Shown piece after piece: positions 21,166 through 34,927 of a stretch of DNA of 64,000 nucleotides. The DNA lies in contig OX123183.2 in the NCBI GenBank assembly GCA_944739405.2, positions 120,660,331 through 120,724,330 on the forward strand. The letters run 5' to 3'. The position numbers and the translations under genes are program-made. Numbering within the stretch: position 1 is the stretch's first letter; every line of letters starts with the position of its first letter. Source of the stretch: Euclidia mi (lineage: Eukaryota > Arthropoda > Insecta > Lepidoptera > Erebidae). Below the pieces are notes generated by a model, which saw only the letters and a list, made by a program, of their open reading frames with translations, made no database searches and was not told the origin of the DNA.

Positions 21166-23477
21166 GCACAAGTCTATCTTTAAAACCAACAACGACCTAA
21201 TAAAATTATGTTATCCTAAAATACTTTATTACCAAGCTGTCCGTATCTAACGTATCTAATCGAAAACGCCTTGCTTATCCGGCCGATCGAGCTTTTTTAT
21301 GAAAACAAAAAACATACCAGCGCCAACGCTACTTTGAAACATAATTCGACAATAATAAACCACTAATTTCTTTGTAATGACACGTTTGAGAATAATATTG
21401 AGGTCCCAAGATCAAAGGACGATGGGACAGAGTATCGAGGTCACATTAAAAATACTGGAAAATATGAGACCGATAATTATAGGTTATGTGTTGTAATTTG
21501 CTTGTGTCTTTGGCGTAGTGCCTTAAATATAAAGTTTTATTTACCTGTAGTCCTTCTGGTTAAGATTTAGGTAGTGTAAATAGTAGATTTATTTATGTAG
21601 ATAAAAAATGGTATTAATAGCGTGATATCCTCCAGAAAGATTACTAAAGAGTGTGCAGACAAATTATATGCAGTTACCACTTAGTAACAAACAGGTCAGC
21701 CATCTTACAAATAATATAATTATGATAACGTTTCTTTCATGGCAGAAGATTCATGATCATCTTAACTGCTAATGAAAATATTTTTATATAAGAGAATAAA
21801 AAACTACCAGAAAAAGATATCCAAAACCTCATCGTACCTGCAAAGGAAGGCATCGCACTTACGCTGTTGTATCTCGATGACACCATTATTACAGGTACTA
21901 AGTAAGAAACACACGCGATGTCGGTATTAAAGTTAATAATTATAAAATTATAGGTATACGTAGACCAACTAGTCGGTCTAGAACTTTTTGTTCGGTTATT
22001 TTCTTCCTGGTTTTGTTGGACGGAGAGCTCAGTCAAAGTATGGGTTAAGGTTTGTCTCGTTTGTATAATGTTACAAGTTTGCCGCCGATTATCAGGTACT
22101 ATCTGTTTAAACAAAGTGTAGCGATATCCTGTTGATAAATTGTCAGCACAGTCTTCAGAATTTCTGTAGTCCACTCAAATCTGGATGTGAAGTATGTACA
22201 TTTGAAATTTGCAGAAAGAGACAATTTTTTTAATATCTTGTAGAAAGATACTAATATCGTATAGTACCACAGTAGATTATATCGTTTTTCTATGATAACT
22301 TTAAGAAACATTGAAACAAACATTAACAAACATTGAAACAAAGAACATGAAAATTCAGAACAGGTGCTTGTGGGACACAAGAAACGACTTCTTAAAGGTT
22401 TAACAATATTGAAACAACTAACAGATGACAGAAATGCCATAGTTCTTCAAACAAATATGAAAATTCTTATCACACAAAACCTACGCCACAAACTACACAT
22501 ATCCATTAAAAAAAAAGTACCTTGAAAGCGCAGATCGAATCCACTTGTTCTCAAATCACAGCCGCCGGTCTTTCAACATCAATTTTACGATTACAGGGTT
22601 ACTTCGCACTTTTATGTTGGTACACCTATTTTTAGTACCAACCGCAATTACAGAGCAATGAATTTAATTCGCTGAGCAAAAAACACAGTAGCCGAGTAAT
22701 TTGCATATAAATTAATTTAAATTTAAATCTTACTTCGCATGCAGCGTTGTCAATCGATATAAATATATAATGTATTTATTGATTTTGAATGTAATATGAT
22801 CCGGCGCTTGTGTAATTGTAAAATATACTTTTGATAATTACACACTGGCGTGTTGTGGATAGGGTAGACAGATGTATGCAGCAATGTTTCAAGAAAATCT
22901 GGAATGACTGAAATATGCATATACTTTTGCTAGACTTTAAAATTTTCTTTTAATTTCTTTGACTTGGCTAGAGCTTTACCACATTGTGGAAAAAAATCAA
23001 ATAGAACCATAGAGTATTTTCTACATTTCGGAATCAAATATACACCACAACAACATTTTACTTAACATCTACAGCAAAATAATGATTCAGAAATTAAAAT
23101 TACAAAAAATGTCGATTAGCTTACATTAATACGGTTTAATATCCCAGGTTTATATTACGACTTCGCTTTTAGAGGCCGGGTAGAAAAGGAACAGGTTTTT
23201 AATGTATTTTGTATCTTTACAGGTACGTAAGACTGGACTGGTGGCGGTGAGGCTCCTGCGAATGTGTAGTTTTATATTTCATACGTTCATCGGTTAATCG
23301 GTAAGTTTTATGATACGAAGTCTATAAATGAGGAGAAAAGGATTACTCGAATAGTTGCTAATTTGCACTTGAGTATAAAATGAGGAGTAAATTGTAATGG
23401 TTTATCTTTTTATTAGGGTACAGTGCCTCCAGGTGATGTTAAAGATTTCGACGGAAAGCGATGATAAATGTCAACAT
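21166..23477. other. No gene called; weak ORFs
   Basis: Minus-strand ORFs at 21737-22174 and 22099-22440 overlap each other and lack motifs. On the plus strand near 21810-21905 one frame reads LTLLYLDDTIITG, faintly like a copia reverse-transcriptase box, but the flanks do not fit. Confidence 0.35.
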
Positions 23478-23612
23478 AACGATAGCCTCGTGGTAAGACT
23501 AACTTACTGTTATGCGGAGGGTCTTAAGTTTAAATCTGAAGCGCACCACTGACTGCTCGAAATTAAGCTCGTATTAAATTGTCTATTATCGCTGGCTAAA
23601 CATAAAATGTTC
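23478..23612 (+). mobile_element. Degraded SINE-B/G head
   Basis: cgatagcctcgtggtaagac, a worn B box, gcgcaccactgactgctcg and attatcgctggct match the B/G 5' half. The 3' half is not recognisable. Confidence 0.5.
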
Positions 23613-24825
23613 AGGCGAAAGTTTGCGTTCTACATAAAGTACTTGAACTATGTGTTAAGCACTCCGACCAAAGATAGGGCAGCGTTGTGGACTATGACTA
23701 AGTCTTTTCATAATCAGATGCCTTTGCACAGTAGAAAGACAGAATATAGAACAAAGCTGATGATAATGATAATAATAATAAAAATGAACAAACTCCTTAC
23801 AAAATATACACAATATGTAGCTACTCATAAAGAGAACACGTACGAGAACATCTCTCAAAGAAACTGTGTATCTAAAATATTTATACTGTATAAAATAATG
23901 AATCCACATATCTACAATACCACACGGTTTTCGGTTATCCTTTACCTGGCCCAATCATTTCAATATCCCAATAATTATTAAATAACATCTAAGCATATTA
24001 AATGATATTGGAGGTACAAATTAAGCCCTCGAACTTCATTTGTAATGCATCAAAGATTTTGTTGTCGACCATAAAACTGACCATAAAGACCGCGTTTATA
24101 TCTTAGGATATTTCTATCGGGTATTTCGTTTTGAATAATAGGTTTTAGGGTGGGTAGGGCTTGTGATGGTGCGACGATGTAAGGATACGATGAACTTATT
24201 TATTGAACTATAGTTTGCTTTGGATCTCAGATTTTGAGACATTCTAGTTTATTTTGTGTAAGACGTTTTTACTGAAAGGTTACTAGATATCGTAAGACTC
24301 ATAGTTGAGTTTTTACAAAAGCATAGTCAAAAAGCTTTTTATGAACCTTTAACCTGCAATAGTATTTTTACATTTAATTAATAGTCTTACATTTTAAAAA
24401 TATATATGTATATTTTAAAATTTGTCCATATTTTAATACATGAACTAAGCTGTTATCATAGTGGGAAAACCATGTCCAAAGCTCGCTATATCCTGTTGCA
24501 TCATCTGTGCACTGCTAATACATGTTGCGCCGGCGTGGTAGGCTATGGTCTAATCCCTATAATTTTGATGAGTCGCCCGAGCGCTCTGAGATATTTTATG
24601 AGCAGGACCTACATTGGTTGAATTACAATCACGTTCTACAGGAAGCTGCGCCTGTGTTGAAACTGTCTTGAATGATGAATGTTTACATTAAACAAATGGG
24701 TAGAAACTTCTAGCCAATTCAGTTGGTATTCAAAGAGATTATAAATAGCATCTATTGCATCGTCTGTATTACCAGGATTTATTATAATATACCAGGATAT
24801 AACGGCATTACCTAATGTAAAACAT
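23613..24825. other. No gene called
   Basis: The ORF pair at 23607-23981 (+) and 23655-23954 (-) is low complexity. Near 24528-24560, cggcgtggtaggctatggtc resembles a worn RTE tail. Confidence 0.35.
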
Positions 24826-25030
24826 ATCAAAGTCAAAGTCAAAAATCATTTATTCATCTAGGTCACAACGTGACGCTTATGAACGTCAAATTTTTAAAGT
24901 AAATTAATAATGCTTCTACATTTACATTTACTGCCCATTCGCAAAGCAATAGGTAGAACCACGAGAAAGAACGGGCAATAAAACTCGTGGCCACTCTTTT
25001 TAATCGCCAGTGTTATGGTACATATTTTGT
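24826..25030 (-). mobile_element. CR1/Jockey-like LINE 3' end, 5'-truncated
   Basis: On the minus strand the end reads cgttctttctcgtggttcta, then gaccta(g)atgaataaatgat, then a (tttgac)n tail. A second fragment of the same LINE lies at 51063-51215. Confidence 0.7.
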
Positions 25031-25219
25031 TTTTGTAAGGAGCTGCAACTGTTTCACATTGTAATTAATTACTTGTAAATAGTAAATATGAACATACATA
25101 TATACAAAATATGTAGTTACTAAATTAAGTGCTGTAGTAGTCTTCAAATGTGAATCTTGTGTAACAGGAGATATATTTGTAATATTGCCCTGTGTTACTC
25201 CTAATATTGCTGTATGACG

Positions 25220-25315
25220 TAAACTTTACTAGGCGTTTCACAAGGCGCTACATTGGGCCAATAGATAATACTATCGGCACAATTTGATACCTTGTGGCAC
25301 ACCTAGTAAAGTTTA
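25220..25315. repeat. Inverted-repeat element, ~96 bp
   Basis: Arms 25220-25247 and 25288-25315 begin taaactttactagg and are complementary with about six mismatches. A small MITE or fold-back is possible. No duplication is clear. Confidence 0.55.
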
Positions 25316-27218
25316 TTAGTTTCTTGATCATAAGAAAGGAACAGCAATAGGTATATCAAAACTAGCTTCTCATACTAAATGAAAGTGACTGAGGATATCG
25401 TCGTTGACGCGTAGGTGGGTCCAGTTCGTGAGGCTGTTGTCGCATAAACTCGAAGCTTAATTTGATTTCATATAAAATTATTTAAGATCCTAAGTAACCT
25501 GACGAGCTTAGCACTTGATTGAGAAAGTGGTTGTCGTTATAATAATCTTAGTAAGCTTGGACTTGCAGGTCAACGTAAATTGTGTGAATGCTTTAGTATA
25601 CGTTAGCAACTTGCAATATAGAAATTACAACTGAATGAAGAAATTACTAACTTGATACGTTACTATATGTATTATTGAGTTACCGCATAGCGCATTTATC
25701 TATTTTCAGTAAAATATCTTTAACCTGTTGTTTCTCACAAAATGATCGATAGCGGATCAAAAACAACTCACACGTGTTTGAGAACTAAATTTTATTTAGG
25801 TTCAGTAAAATCTTTGTAGGAACTTCGTTATTTACATAAGGTGCAATATCGCTGGATACAAATCAACTCTTAAATATTCAACGATTTATTTTGTTAGAAA
25901 CACAGTCGGTACCGTGTGACTTAATTTATTAGCAACAAATCAAAAATCAACCGATTGGTCACACTGTTTGGATTGAAACTCGAGGCTTCATGGTGATGAG
26001 GAATTACTAATTATACATAGGTTTTGTGTAGACAGTATTACAAACAGAAATTACCGACTCAGTCACGCCACTTAGACTCAAATATTTTGAAACTAACAAA
26101 ATGGCTTTCATGGGAATCGTACCAACGAAATTGGCTGCGATCGTTAGTTAACGGTAACATACTCGATTGATTTCTTTACGACCAAATTGTTTTTGATATT
26201 TTTTATGTTCCGTTAAGGCGAAGTGCTACGAGCCTTTAACGTATTTGTGAAACTATTTGATATGAGGGAAAAGTACATCATATTAATTAAAAGTAAAATA
26301 ATAAGTTGCTAGAATTATGCGGTATATTAGAAAATTTACAAAAGCAGTGTAAGAAAATTATGATTATTTCTGTTTAAATTCCTAAAACTAAATTAACTTT
26401 ATTCTTAAACAAATATTCTATATGCATAAAGTGTTATTTTTTTAGATTTATCTAAATCTAGAGATTTAAACAAAGGCGTAAAAATATTTTCAAATGAAGT
26501 TACAATAAAAATTCTGACAATTTTGTGTAAAAAAATTCTGTACAGATTTGTCTATATGTTTTCTTGTCAGAGAAAGCGCGTCGCTTTAACAGAAGCGGCT
26601 GGTTCAAACACGTAGCGAACATTATAAATTCGTTATCCTCATATCCTACCCAGCACAGTCGTGGCACTTCGTACATTTAATTGCTACAAATTGCTGTTAA
26701 TGACCAATACGGTGTTGATCAACTTGCCGAGATTGTGTAATATCATTGGATGGATAGCAAGGGATTAGACGTACTGATTGGGCGAATTCTTTATTGATTT
26801 GTGGGCCTCAGTTTTATTTTGGAGAAGGTGTGGCAGTACCTTCGATATAATGGGTGGAGTCTCTTCTTTGAATCTGGGAGACATACTAATTGAATATTTG
26901 CCTAAGAACTTGGGTCGTAAAACATACTAGAGCTCTCGAAATGTATGAACAACAAGAAATGAAAATATTATACACATCATATAAAATGTTCTTTCAGATC
27001 CCTCTCATCTAGGTCTCTTCGTACTCATAAAATACTTTGTTGTTACTATGATTAACTAACGGTCTCTTAACTTTTTATGCTAGATTCTCACTTGTATCCG
27101 AAATAGCTTTACCTCGCTACACAGCTATACCCGTATTAAGCGCTCTTTTCATGTCTTTGTGGTGATTGGTTATCTGACTACCAGTATTTGATCATAGCTT
27201 ATTTTATGATTAGTAAAT

Positions 27219-27250
27219 TGAGAATATAGTTAGTTCTAACTATATTCTCA
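27219..27250. repeat. Snap-back palindrome
   Basis: Perfect 15-nt arms (tgagaatatagttag and its complement) around a 2-nt centre. Confidence 0.9.
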
Positions 27251-28917
27251 TTACCATATCACATACTGACCACAAAAGACAGTAGATTTTGTCTGCGTCG
27301 TTCGTCTGTAGCTTATAAACTTTGGTAAAACAAAGCATATTGTTGCAATAAATGGCAATTCCACGCACGTGTAACGATGATTGCAGAAAACAATCAATTT
27401 ATTGAAAATTACTGCGGCTGCCGATAAACGGTACAGTTTCCGTGTGAAACACACAATACAAGCGGTTCCTTGTGGTACTCACTTGCGATAAATTTCAATA
27501 ATTTGCATAAGATCGTTCTCGCTACCGATAACATAAAGCTCTTGCTAAATATTTACGTAAGCTGCATTGTTGACGCATAACCTGTTAGGAATCGAATTTA
27601 GTTGTCCCGCAGGCCTAGATTTTCGGTCGGATAAGGACAAAGTGTGATGTATTGAACATGATTGGTCAGGTATGCATGACAACTTGCTGTAATTGGAATA
27701 GATATACACTGTTACAAAGGCAGACTGGTAAAGCAGAAATGGGTTGATTTATATTATGATGCTTTTTATAAAAAGGTGAAAAGCTATGAAGTTTAAAACA
27801 TTAGAAGACAATTTTTTAAATGACTATAACATCAGGTATCATCTTCAATATTTTAATGCCACTTTTTGTCATAGCAATTTCCTTGTCGATCCAATGACAC
27901 ACAGGTATTATGTGCAAGCACGACTGATACGCGACATCAACACAGCCGTCTATAGCAACTTTTATGAACTGCCGCGACTGCCTATATGAAAAGCCAATAA
28001 ACTCATAACATCCTGAATACTGATCTAAACATTGCTCTCTCAGAAAGATCTCAGAATTCTCCCAGTGAGGTAGCTATTACTTTACAAAAGGAAGAAATAA
28101 AACACTTGTGTAATGTGACCAAATTTAACGTACTGTTGAGAGCGGCCTATTTCTTGTGATGGATATTTAATATATGGAAATGGCTACATAATATGGCTAA
28201 TTAATACGAATATTATGTATGTGTGGCTATACTAAATAAGCTTTAATATTAATAGGTATAAATTATAATATATCTGCGTCCGTATGTGGGTATTTTACTG
28301 CATTATTCTTAGAAGTATCCGGTAGCATTTATTAGTTTAAGATACTTGAGACGCTATAAATTTACTAAATATTTATTCGTAGGTATTTTTCAGACGTCTA
28401 ATAGTTAGTGTTTTGTGTATGTTAGTTTATAGTTTATTAACGAATGCCACGCAATCAAATTTAAAACTCTCAACCTAACATATAGGTACACCAATTGCTG
28501 CTTTGTTTTCAGTAAAAGCTAAATTAATTTTGAATTTATGAATATATCAATTTGTAAGTAAAATATAATGTACGTTATTATCCTGACGGAGATGAAGTAC
28601 CTACAAAGCAGGTCGTAGCACGAGAGAGAATTATTAATGGTAATAACAACACTCAGGGAATATTGAAAGACAAGTAAAATAATTTCCTATATAGTAATAA
28701 ATATAGCATTTACGGATATCTCTGGTTCTTTCGTTTTACTTGATTTTTAGTATATAATGAGAAAGGATGTAATATGACATCTAGCAAAATATTACAGGTA
28801 GTATTTTATAAGCCTATTGGGTAGTATTGAGAAGTATAAAATTAAAACTACTATTGCGCAAGTGAATTAAAGTGAGAATAAGCATATGGCAAACCATGAA
28901 ACTGACAAAACATACCA

Positions 28918-28975
28918 AATGCTTTATGAATCGACTTGTTATGTGAACACAAAACAGGTCGATTCATAAAGCATT
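28918..28975. repeat. Hairpin with 23-bp stem
   Basis: Arms 28918-28940 and 28953-28975 pair with one mismatch (a G-U in RNA) around a 12-nt loop. The size resembles a small pre-miRNA core, but many similar palindromes here argue for a mutational origin. Confidence 0.85.
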
Positions 28976-31964
28976 ATACTCATACTACATATTACTCTAC
29001 GCCTATAAACTTTATTAAGGATATCCAATATGTCTAAAATAGCACAGAAAATATATGTTTTAACAAAGTGTAATAAAAACCATCCTACGCGATAATTTAC
29101 TGCTTTGTTCTTTTATAAACATTGCTCTAAAAACTTGCCTCCCGCTGACAATGTGATAGCTTTTAGCTAGATTTTGGCATTTCTAATTTATTAATTAACA
29201 TTGTTACAATTTTGTTTTGGGAAATATTTTCTATTCTTGTTTTTGGTGTTAATTGTAATGGGCTTCTTAGGATATTGTATTGATTAGGTCAAATGATTTT
29301 TGTTTTGAAATATTTTTTCTGTTACATTTTTTTTAATATTTATTTTATCGATTGGATTGCTATTATATTAATCATCATTGGGCTTTTCAGTGTCTCGCTT
29401 GCTTACACTTTCATATTTTAGACTTTCACTAGGGTTATGTGTGCTATCTAAAATATATTTCAGTAGAGTCGCTGCTTCAAGTGATTAAAGTGCCTATAAG
29501 CTTTGGGATCATATTAATTCCTAGTGGTTATAATAAATATAACCCCAAAGTATTTAAATAAATTGTCTTTAAGAAATTTGTTTTTGTAGTTCATTATAAT
29601 CCATAAGAATGATTTTCCATCTTACCTACTATTATTTCAGTGTTCCATTATTTAAACAGCAATTAACCTCGTCAACAGAAATGTTGATTTGTAGGACTAT
29701 ACTTTTTATCAATACCTACAATTTCTATTAACAGAGGAAAAACTGTTAACCGAGTAAGTAGCATGAGGAAATGAAGAAAACAAGAAACTTTACAGTCGAA
29801 GTCGCGTGTACACCTTGTTCACCAATAAAACCAGCATTCACAATAAATCAGACACATTAAATTTGATATTCTTCGGAGATAACACAACTCCTGACTATTT
29901 CGGACATTAAGATTGTCTTAAGAAATTTTTATAGCATTTTTATGATCACAGATACGTTGATCGGACGATTACTTGTCAACGAATAAAGGTCAGGTCTCGT
30001 TGGTACGATACGTGAATATGATTTTAATAGATTATTATTGTATTTTAATTGGTAATTCTTTAGACTTCACGCGTTTAAGAGAGTGTCTCTTTAAGTGCGT
30101 TTTTATCTTTTGCGTGATTATATTTTGAATGGATTGCAAATGGAGCTTAAATAACATCTAACTGTATAACAACTTACCTGTTTAATCTTTGGCACCTTTA
30201 TTTACACTATACTGATATTTGTACTTCTGGTTTACTGGAGTTTCTTTCTTCCTGAAATGATAAGTTAAGTCAAATTGTGGTTGTAACAATAAAATGGAAT
30301 AATTAAAATTCAAATTGAAATAGCAAACAATAACGCTAGTTTTACTATTACATAAAATAGTAAAATATTACCCCATTCAAATTTAATTTCATGTAATTCG
30401 ATATGACTAAACCGTTAAACTGCCTCATTGAATTTGTAGTAGCTTGCTTGATTGATTGTAAAACAAGTCTAGAACATAAATGCTGTTCAATTCCTTCATC
30501 TGAGTGTTTTAAATTTGTATAGCAGTCTTAGGTGTAAGGCTGGTGAATAATATGAGCCTTCTTCCTTCCCTTTTCTATTTCTCGATGTATCATAGCTGAT
30601 ATAACATGTGAGTAATCCGCTTCTTCGCAATCCTTTAAGGAAACAGTCGCTAAATCATGTAAATATTTATATTACTTTAAAACGGATGCGTGTATTCTTA
30701 TTGTACAAAATTTGAATAATATGTAACTATGAACATTAAAGGTACGTGCTTTGTATGTAATTTAACTGATATTTTCCCGTGAGTAATCAGTCGCTATATT
30801 AAGGAAACGGTTGGTTTATACAAGATGATATCATATTTTAAAACATGTATATTTCAGATTATTAAAGTTTTTACTTATTACTCAGAAGCAGCGCTGAAAA
30901 CTTTTAGTCTTGACTTGATAAAATTTTACTTCATGATTTCGAAGTACTTAATTTAAAATTAGAAGAAACCAGAGTAGTTTGGTCTGGTAATTTTATTGTA
31001 GCAGCTGCTGACGCTACAAATTATATACAAGTCACGCTATTGTGTAAGTGCGGCGCAGCAGTCGTCACAAACCCCTACATAATAAATCACTGTTTTCGAA
31101 ATATTACATGCCTTTTCCTCGGCGACGGCAATCAGTACCAAACTTCATCACAGTAAAGCCGATCATCAATTTATCTATCCTTAACACTTTAGCTATTAGG
31201 AGCAAAACATATCTGCCACCATTAATCCAGCGCGGCGGCCGACACTGAGTGACGCGGTAATGAGCTGGGTTACCAGCCGTCACCCCTAAGTGGTTGATTG
31301 TGGCGAAATTAACCTGGACACCGTTAGGATTAATAGTTTAGCACACTGTTTAGGGTAAATGTATTTCTTGGCTTTTTCCTTTTCAGCTTTTTATGTTGAC
31401 GGCTTTTTTATTTCTTTGGTTTTCAAAGAATTCAATTTCTATTAAGTACCTGAATTTTCAGTTGATTCATCTTCTCTCTTTTTATATTCTTATTACTATC
31501 GATAACATGATCATGGCCATTGTGTTTGATTGAGATAGATTTCTCAGTACTACAGCACTTTACTACAGTTTCATTTTCGAATTGATTTATAGATTTGTCA
31601 AAGGCCTTTGACTCCGTTAACTATATAGATAAGCACCTGTATTTAATATATTCGTACAGTAATATAAACCCATCTATGAGGACATCTTCATTCTGCCAAC
31701 GAGCCGCAAAGTCACAATAAATAAGCTATTTGAATGACAGACACAGACAACTGCTAGTTTATTATTACAATCACGAGCACTTTGATGGGATGTCAAATTG
31801 TGGACGTTGTAGTTTACTTCGTTGGGCCAATGTATGACCTTGGTAATAAAGGGCTAACAGGATATGATAATTTTCACATACGTGTAGGTACTTATTTTCA
31901 TGCAATTCAAAAATTTCTTGTCAAGTAATTTCTGTGTTAGGTTTTTGTTGACATTGGTGCTTAT

Positions 31965-32345
31965 TTTAATTTTTATTTTTATTTAATGTAACTGAGGCAT
32001 GCATTGTGTATTGTATAATTATAATAACATAAGTATATATAAAAACTATTAATAATTTGAACACTTTATACGTATATATTTGTGTATATAATTGTGTGTA
32101 TATATATAATAATTTTTCGTTATTTTATTTTTATCTCATTTATTTATAGTTAAATTTAATGTAGTAAAATTATAATTGCATATAGGCCTGCGAGAAAACC
32201 AGCGTTGTAGTTATACGACTGCAACAATAGCTGACGCAGTTGCCTAATTTGTTCTCCATGTACCGCCTTCTGTTAACCTTAGTAAGGAAATATAATTATG
32301 TGCCTATGTAATGTTCTGGAGAAACAAATAAAATATTTTTTGTTT
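31965..32345 (+). other. Possible LINE 3' UTR
   Basis: A T-rich stretch is followed by gcctgcgagaaaaccagcg, a self-complementary gttatacgactgcaac block, then ggagaaacaaataaaatatt and a T/G tail. The layout resembles a LINE 3' UTR with an aataaa signal. No ORF remnant confirms it. Confidence 0.3.
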
Positions 32346-33197
32346 TTGTTTTGTTTGTTTTTTTGTATTTAGTTCGCCACAATCACTTAAGTATTTCAAG
32401 TAAAATTATGACCTCGATTGATTTTTACTTTGAGTCTACGCAAAGCAGCTTATACTAGGACAATTTTACATCGAATTCTTATTATTTTGATGATATAGGC
32501 AGCTTGAGCACGGCCGCTCTCACCCCTGAAAACGATAAAACATAGGTACATATTTCTTTAATCCAAAATCAATATGAACGTACAAGTGACACTATATTAT
32601 GGTACCGTAAGTATACGTATCCGTTTAAAAACTGTAGCTATAAGACTGTGGACTCCAGCCCACACGGGGAAGGATATTATGACACTGATTATAGCTGCAG
32701 GATTTTAGTATTCAAGCCACGGTCTGTGGTGACCTTTTGACTGAACACGTCCACACTACTCGTGACTTCTGGTACACTTCAGACTTAAACATCTAAATTA
32801 TGAAAGTCTCAAGTTAAGATAAGACATTTCTAATATTTTACTCATTGGTACATTTAAGTGAGTAAGGTAATAAAACCAAAGAGGTCATTATGTCATAAAT
32901 AAATAAATATTCTGGTATATCGTGTAATGGTATCCGACATTAAGATCGCCTAACGATAGACGTGAATTCTGAAGTATTATTGTAGTACACCAATGTGTAT
33001 TTCCTTAGTTAAGAATATATTTTATAATCAGCCACTACTCTAAATAATGTTTGGGCCAAAATTTTCCGTTTTAGTTACTGTCCGATAAAAATTATTCTGA
33101 AAAAAATCCAAAACAGTAATTTTTCATGATTGAGAGTTTAAGTTTGTCTATCAAGCAATTCTATGTAACTTAAATAAAAGTAAGTTTTTAATTCAAT

Positions 33198-33674
33198 CTA
33201 GCTTTTTATACCTATAGATCTGGTTATTGCGTAAAGCGCCAGTGGAGACAATAAACTCCCCACACGTAAAACATAACTTACGAAACATCGACTTGAATCT
33301 ATCCATCCTAGGCTATATAGTACCAAGCTAGGCTGGCATCTACCCATCTTGTAGATACCTAGGCTATACACCAAGCTAGGCATGCTATAATACCCTTTGA
33401 TAGTGACACATAGGACATAAAAAGTGTCGTCAGTGGACGCAGCGCGTGCCGAGGCAACTGCGTGGCATAATTGTGCGCGACCATTGTTCGCATGTGAGTT
33501 CATGTCGGCTTGCTGATTTGTTGGAGCGTCGTTTTGTTCTTGCGATGGCTTATACTTGTGTATAGATAGGGCAGCTACAGTTTTAGAATCAGGTTGTCTT
33601 GGAATAATTTTGGGAGGAGATATCTCTTTTGTAAATAATTTTGATATAACAGAATAATTTTTAGATTGCCCCAA
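33198..33674 (-). other. Unrecognised 158-codon ORF, doubtful
   Basis: The frame is open for 158 codons on the minus strand, but its first codon is TTG and the first ATG lies ~57 codons in. The N-terminal part is hydrophilic (PPKIIPRQPD, SQEQNDAPTNQQAD). The C-terminal part is built on a direct repeat (ccaagctaggc twice, 33334 and 33371). I do not recognise it and see no splice acceptor that would supply a start. Confidence 0.2.
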
Positions 33675-33783
33675 TGACGTACCGGTTTAAGCTATCGTCT
33701 CGCTGTTTAGTACTGTGTGAGCCACAATTTGTTTTCAAGTCTGGATATTCTTTGTGTGCGCTGATTGACTGTTTGTAAAGACA

Positions 33784-33990
33784 ATGGCGATACAAGTTTC
33801 ATATATTTTTAATGCGCGAGTAACGAAATTAATTTATGAAGATGATACTTCGAAATTCAGAGATAGCAAGAAAACGATTCTGTTTTCTGAAGATATTTTT
33901 ACAGGCATGCGTTTTCAAAACAGTATAGCATCGTTTTTACCTAAAAGCTATCAAATATTTAACAATAATTTCTTATCGGGGCATAAGTAA
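33784..33990 (+). CDS. Unrecognised 68-codon ORF
   Basis: An ATG with A at -3 (gacaATGg) opens 68 codons of ordinary amino-acid composition (KLIYEDDTSKFRDSKK, then FLPKSYQIFNNNFL). I know no family for it. It ends 3 bases before a minus-strand frame that also looks coding, so both could be remnants of a compact, alternating-strand gene cluster, or chance. It could also be one exon. Confidence 0.25.
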   Translation: MAIQVSYIFNARVTKLIYEDDTSKFRDSKKTILFSEDIFTGMRFQNSIASFLPKSYQIFNNNFLSGHK

Positions 33991-33993
33991 CAT

Positions 33994-34290
33994 TTAAAAG
34001 CTTAAATCATAACTATTATACTTAGCAATGTCGCATAAATCATGATCTTTCAATGCATCTTGTAAATTTCTCAGCAGTACTCGTTGGTGGGTTAACAAAA
34101 AATGTATTATTGTACCCCGGTGGTGCCTGATGTATAACAGGACACGTCATCGGTCCACAATATTAAATGGCCGTCTTAGCAGTAACCATTTAATAAATAA
34201 CCAACCAATCCTGACAGGAGTTCAGAGTAAATATGGTTCTGTATAATATTTAAAGAATTATGTACAACCTTGATGAATTGGACGTATATT
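33994..34290 (-). pseudogene. Decayed coding remnant, possibly transposase
   Basis: Read on the minus strand from ~34290, one frame gives YVQFIKVVHNSLNIIQ and, past one stop, HLILWTDDVSCYTSG. A frame change then leads to VLLRNLQDALKDHDLCDI before a stop at 33994-33996. The ILWTDD...G block loosely recalls the second catalytic Asp region of Tc1/mariner-like transposases. The call is weak. Confidence 0.22.
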
Positions 34291-34500
34291 TTTTAGAAAT
34301 TGGTTGTAAGAGGTTTGTGTGAAATGAAATTATATTTTGTATAAATGTCACCACTCTTTTACTCTGGTACTAGTCCCAATTTAGTATGTCAGTATGTCCT
34401 TCGCTTGCATACATCTTTGTCGCCCGTCATCAGATCATTTACCGCTTTCTTTTGGGTCCGCACTCCGCTATAAATTATTTAGCAAATGATATATTTTATA

Positions 34501-34927
34501 TTATAGATTTTCATTACTACGCACAAAATGACCAGAAGTGTGTACCAGGCAGTTGTGTTTATAGCTGATTGGAGCCGGAGAATCTGTGCATTGATGTCTG
34601 ACGGTGTCCTCCTCTAAGCAATCGCTGCTTCTATGAAAGTTTTCTGTGAAATATACGAGACAGACTTGAGAGGACACATTCTCTAAAAACGTAATAATAT
34701 ATGCTGTGTTCATCTTTCTTCTTACATGTTCTATCATACGAGCAGTGACCCCTAAAACAAGTCCTCAATGGGTGTTCCACCGGTTCATAATTTCAGCTCG
34801 ATGTATCACAGAACAAATTAAGCCGGGTGCCAAATATAATTTATCAGTGCTTGCCTTTGAAAAATTATTCACGCTTATGACAAATGATGGCGTATATGCG
34901 CATGCCGTATATTTTACGGATTTGTGA
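34501..34927. other. Two opposed short ORFs, unrecognised
   Basis: The minus frame at 34501-34737 and the plus frame at 34706-34927 overlap head to head. The plus frame holds PQWVFHRFIISARC and FEKLFTLMTNDGVYAH, which look protein-like but match nothing I know. Confidence 0.2.

Larger units (their letters stand above)
25316..33197. other. Repeat-poor, gene-poor interval
   Basis: Apart from two palindromes and one possible LINE 3' UTR (listed separately) I see no SINE copy and no credible ORF here. GC-rich unique-looking patches occur at 26560-26640 and 31040-31290. Confidence 0.45.

Noticed and set aside
21810..21905. LTLLYLDDTIITG frame, copia-like YxDD box
   Set aside because: The preceding residues do not match the copia polymerase and no other retroelement part is nearby.
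27786..27989. 67-codon ORF with plausible composition
   Set aside because: No motif, no start-context or splice support, and nothing continues it.
33334..33385. Short repeated ccaagctaggc words as a possible CRISPR-like or satellite array
   Set aside because: Only two units in a eukaryotic sequence.
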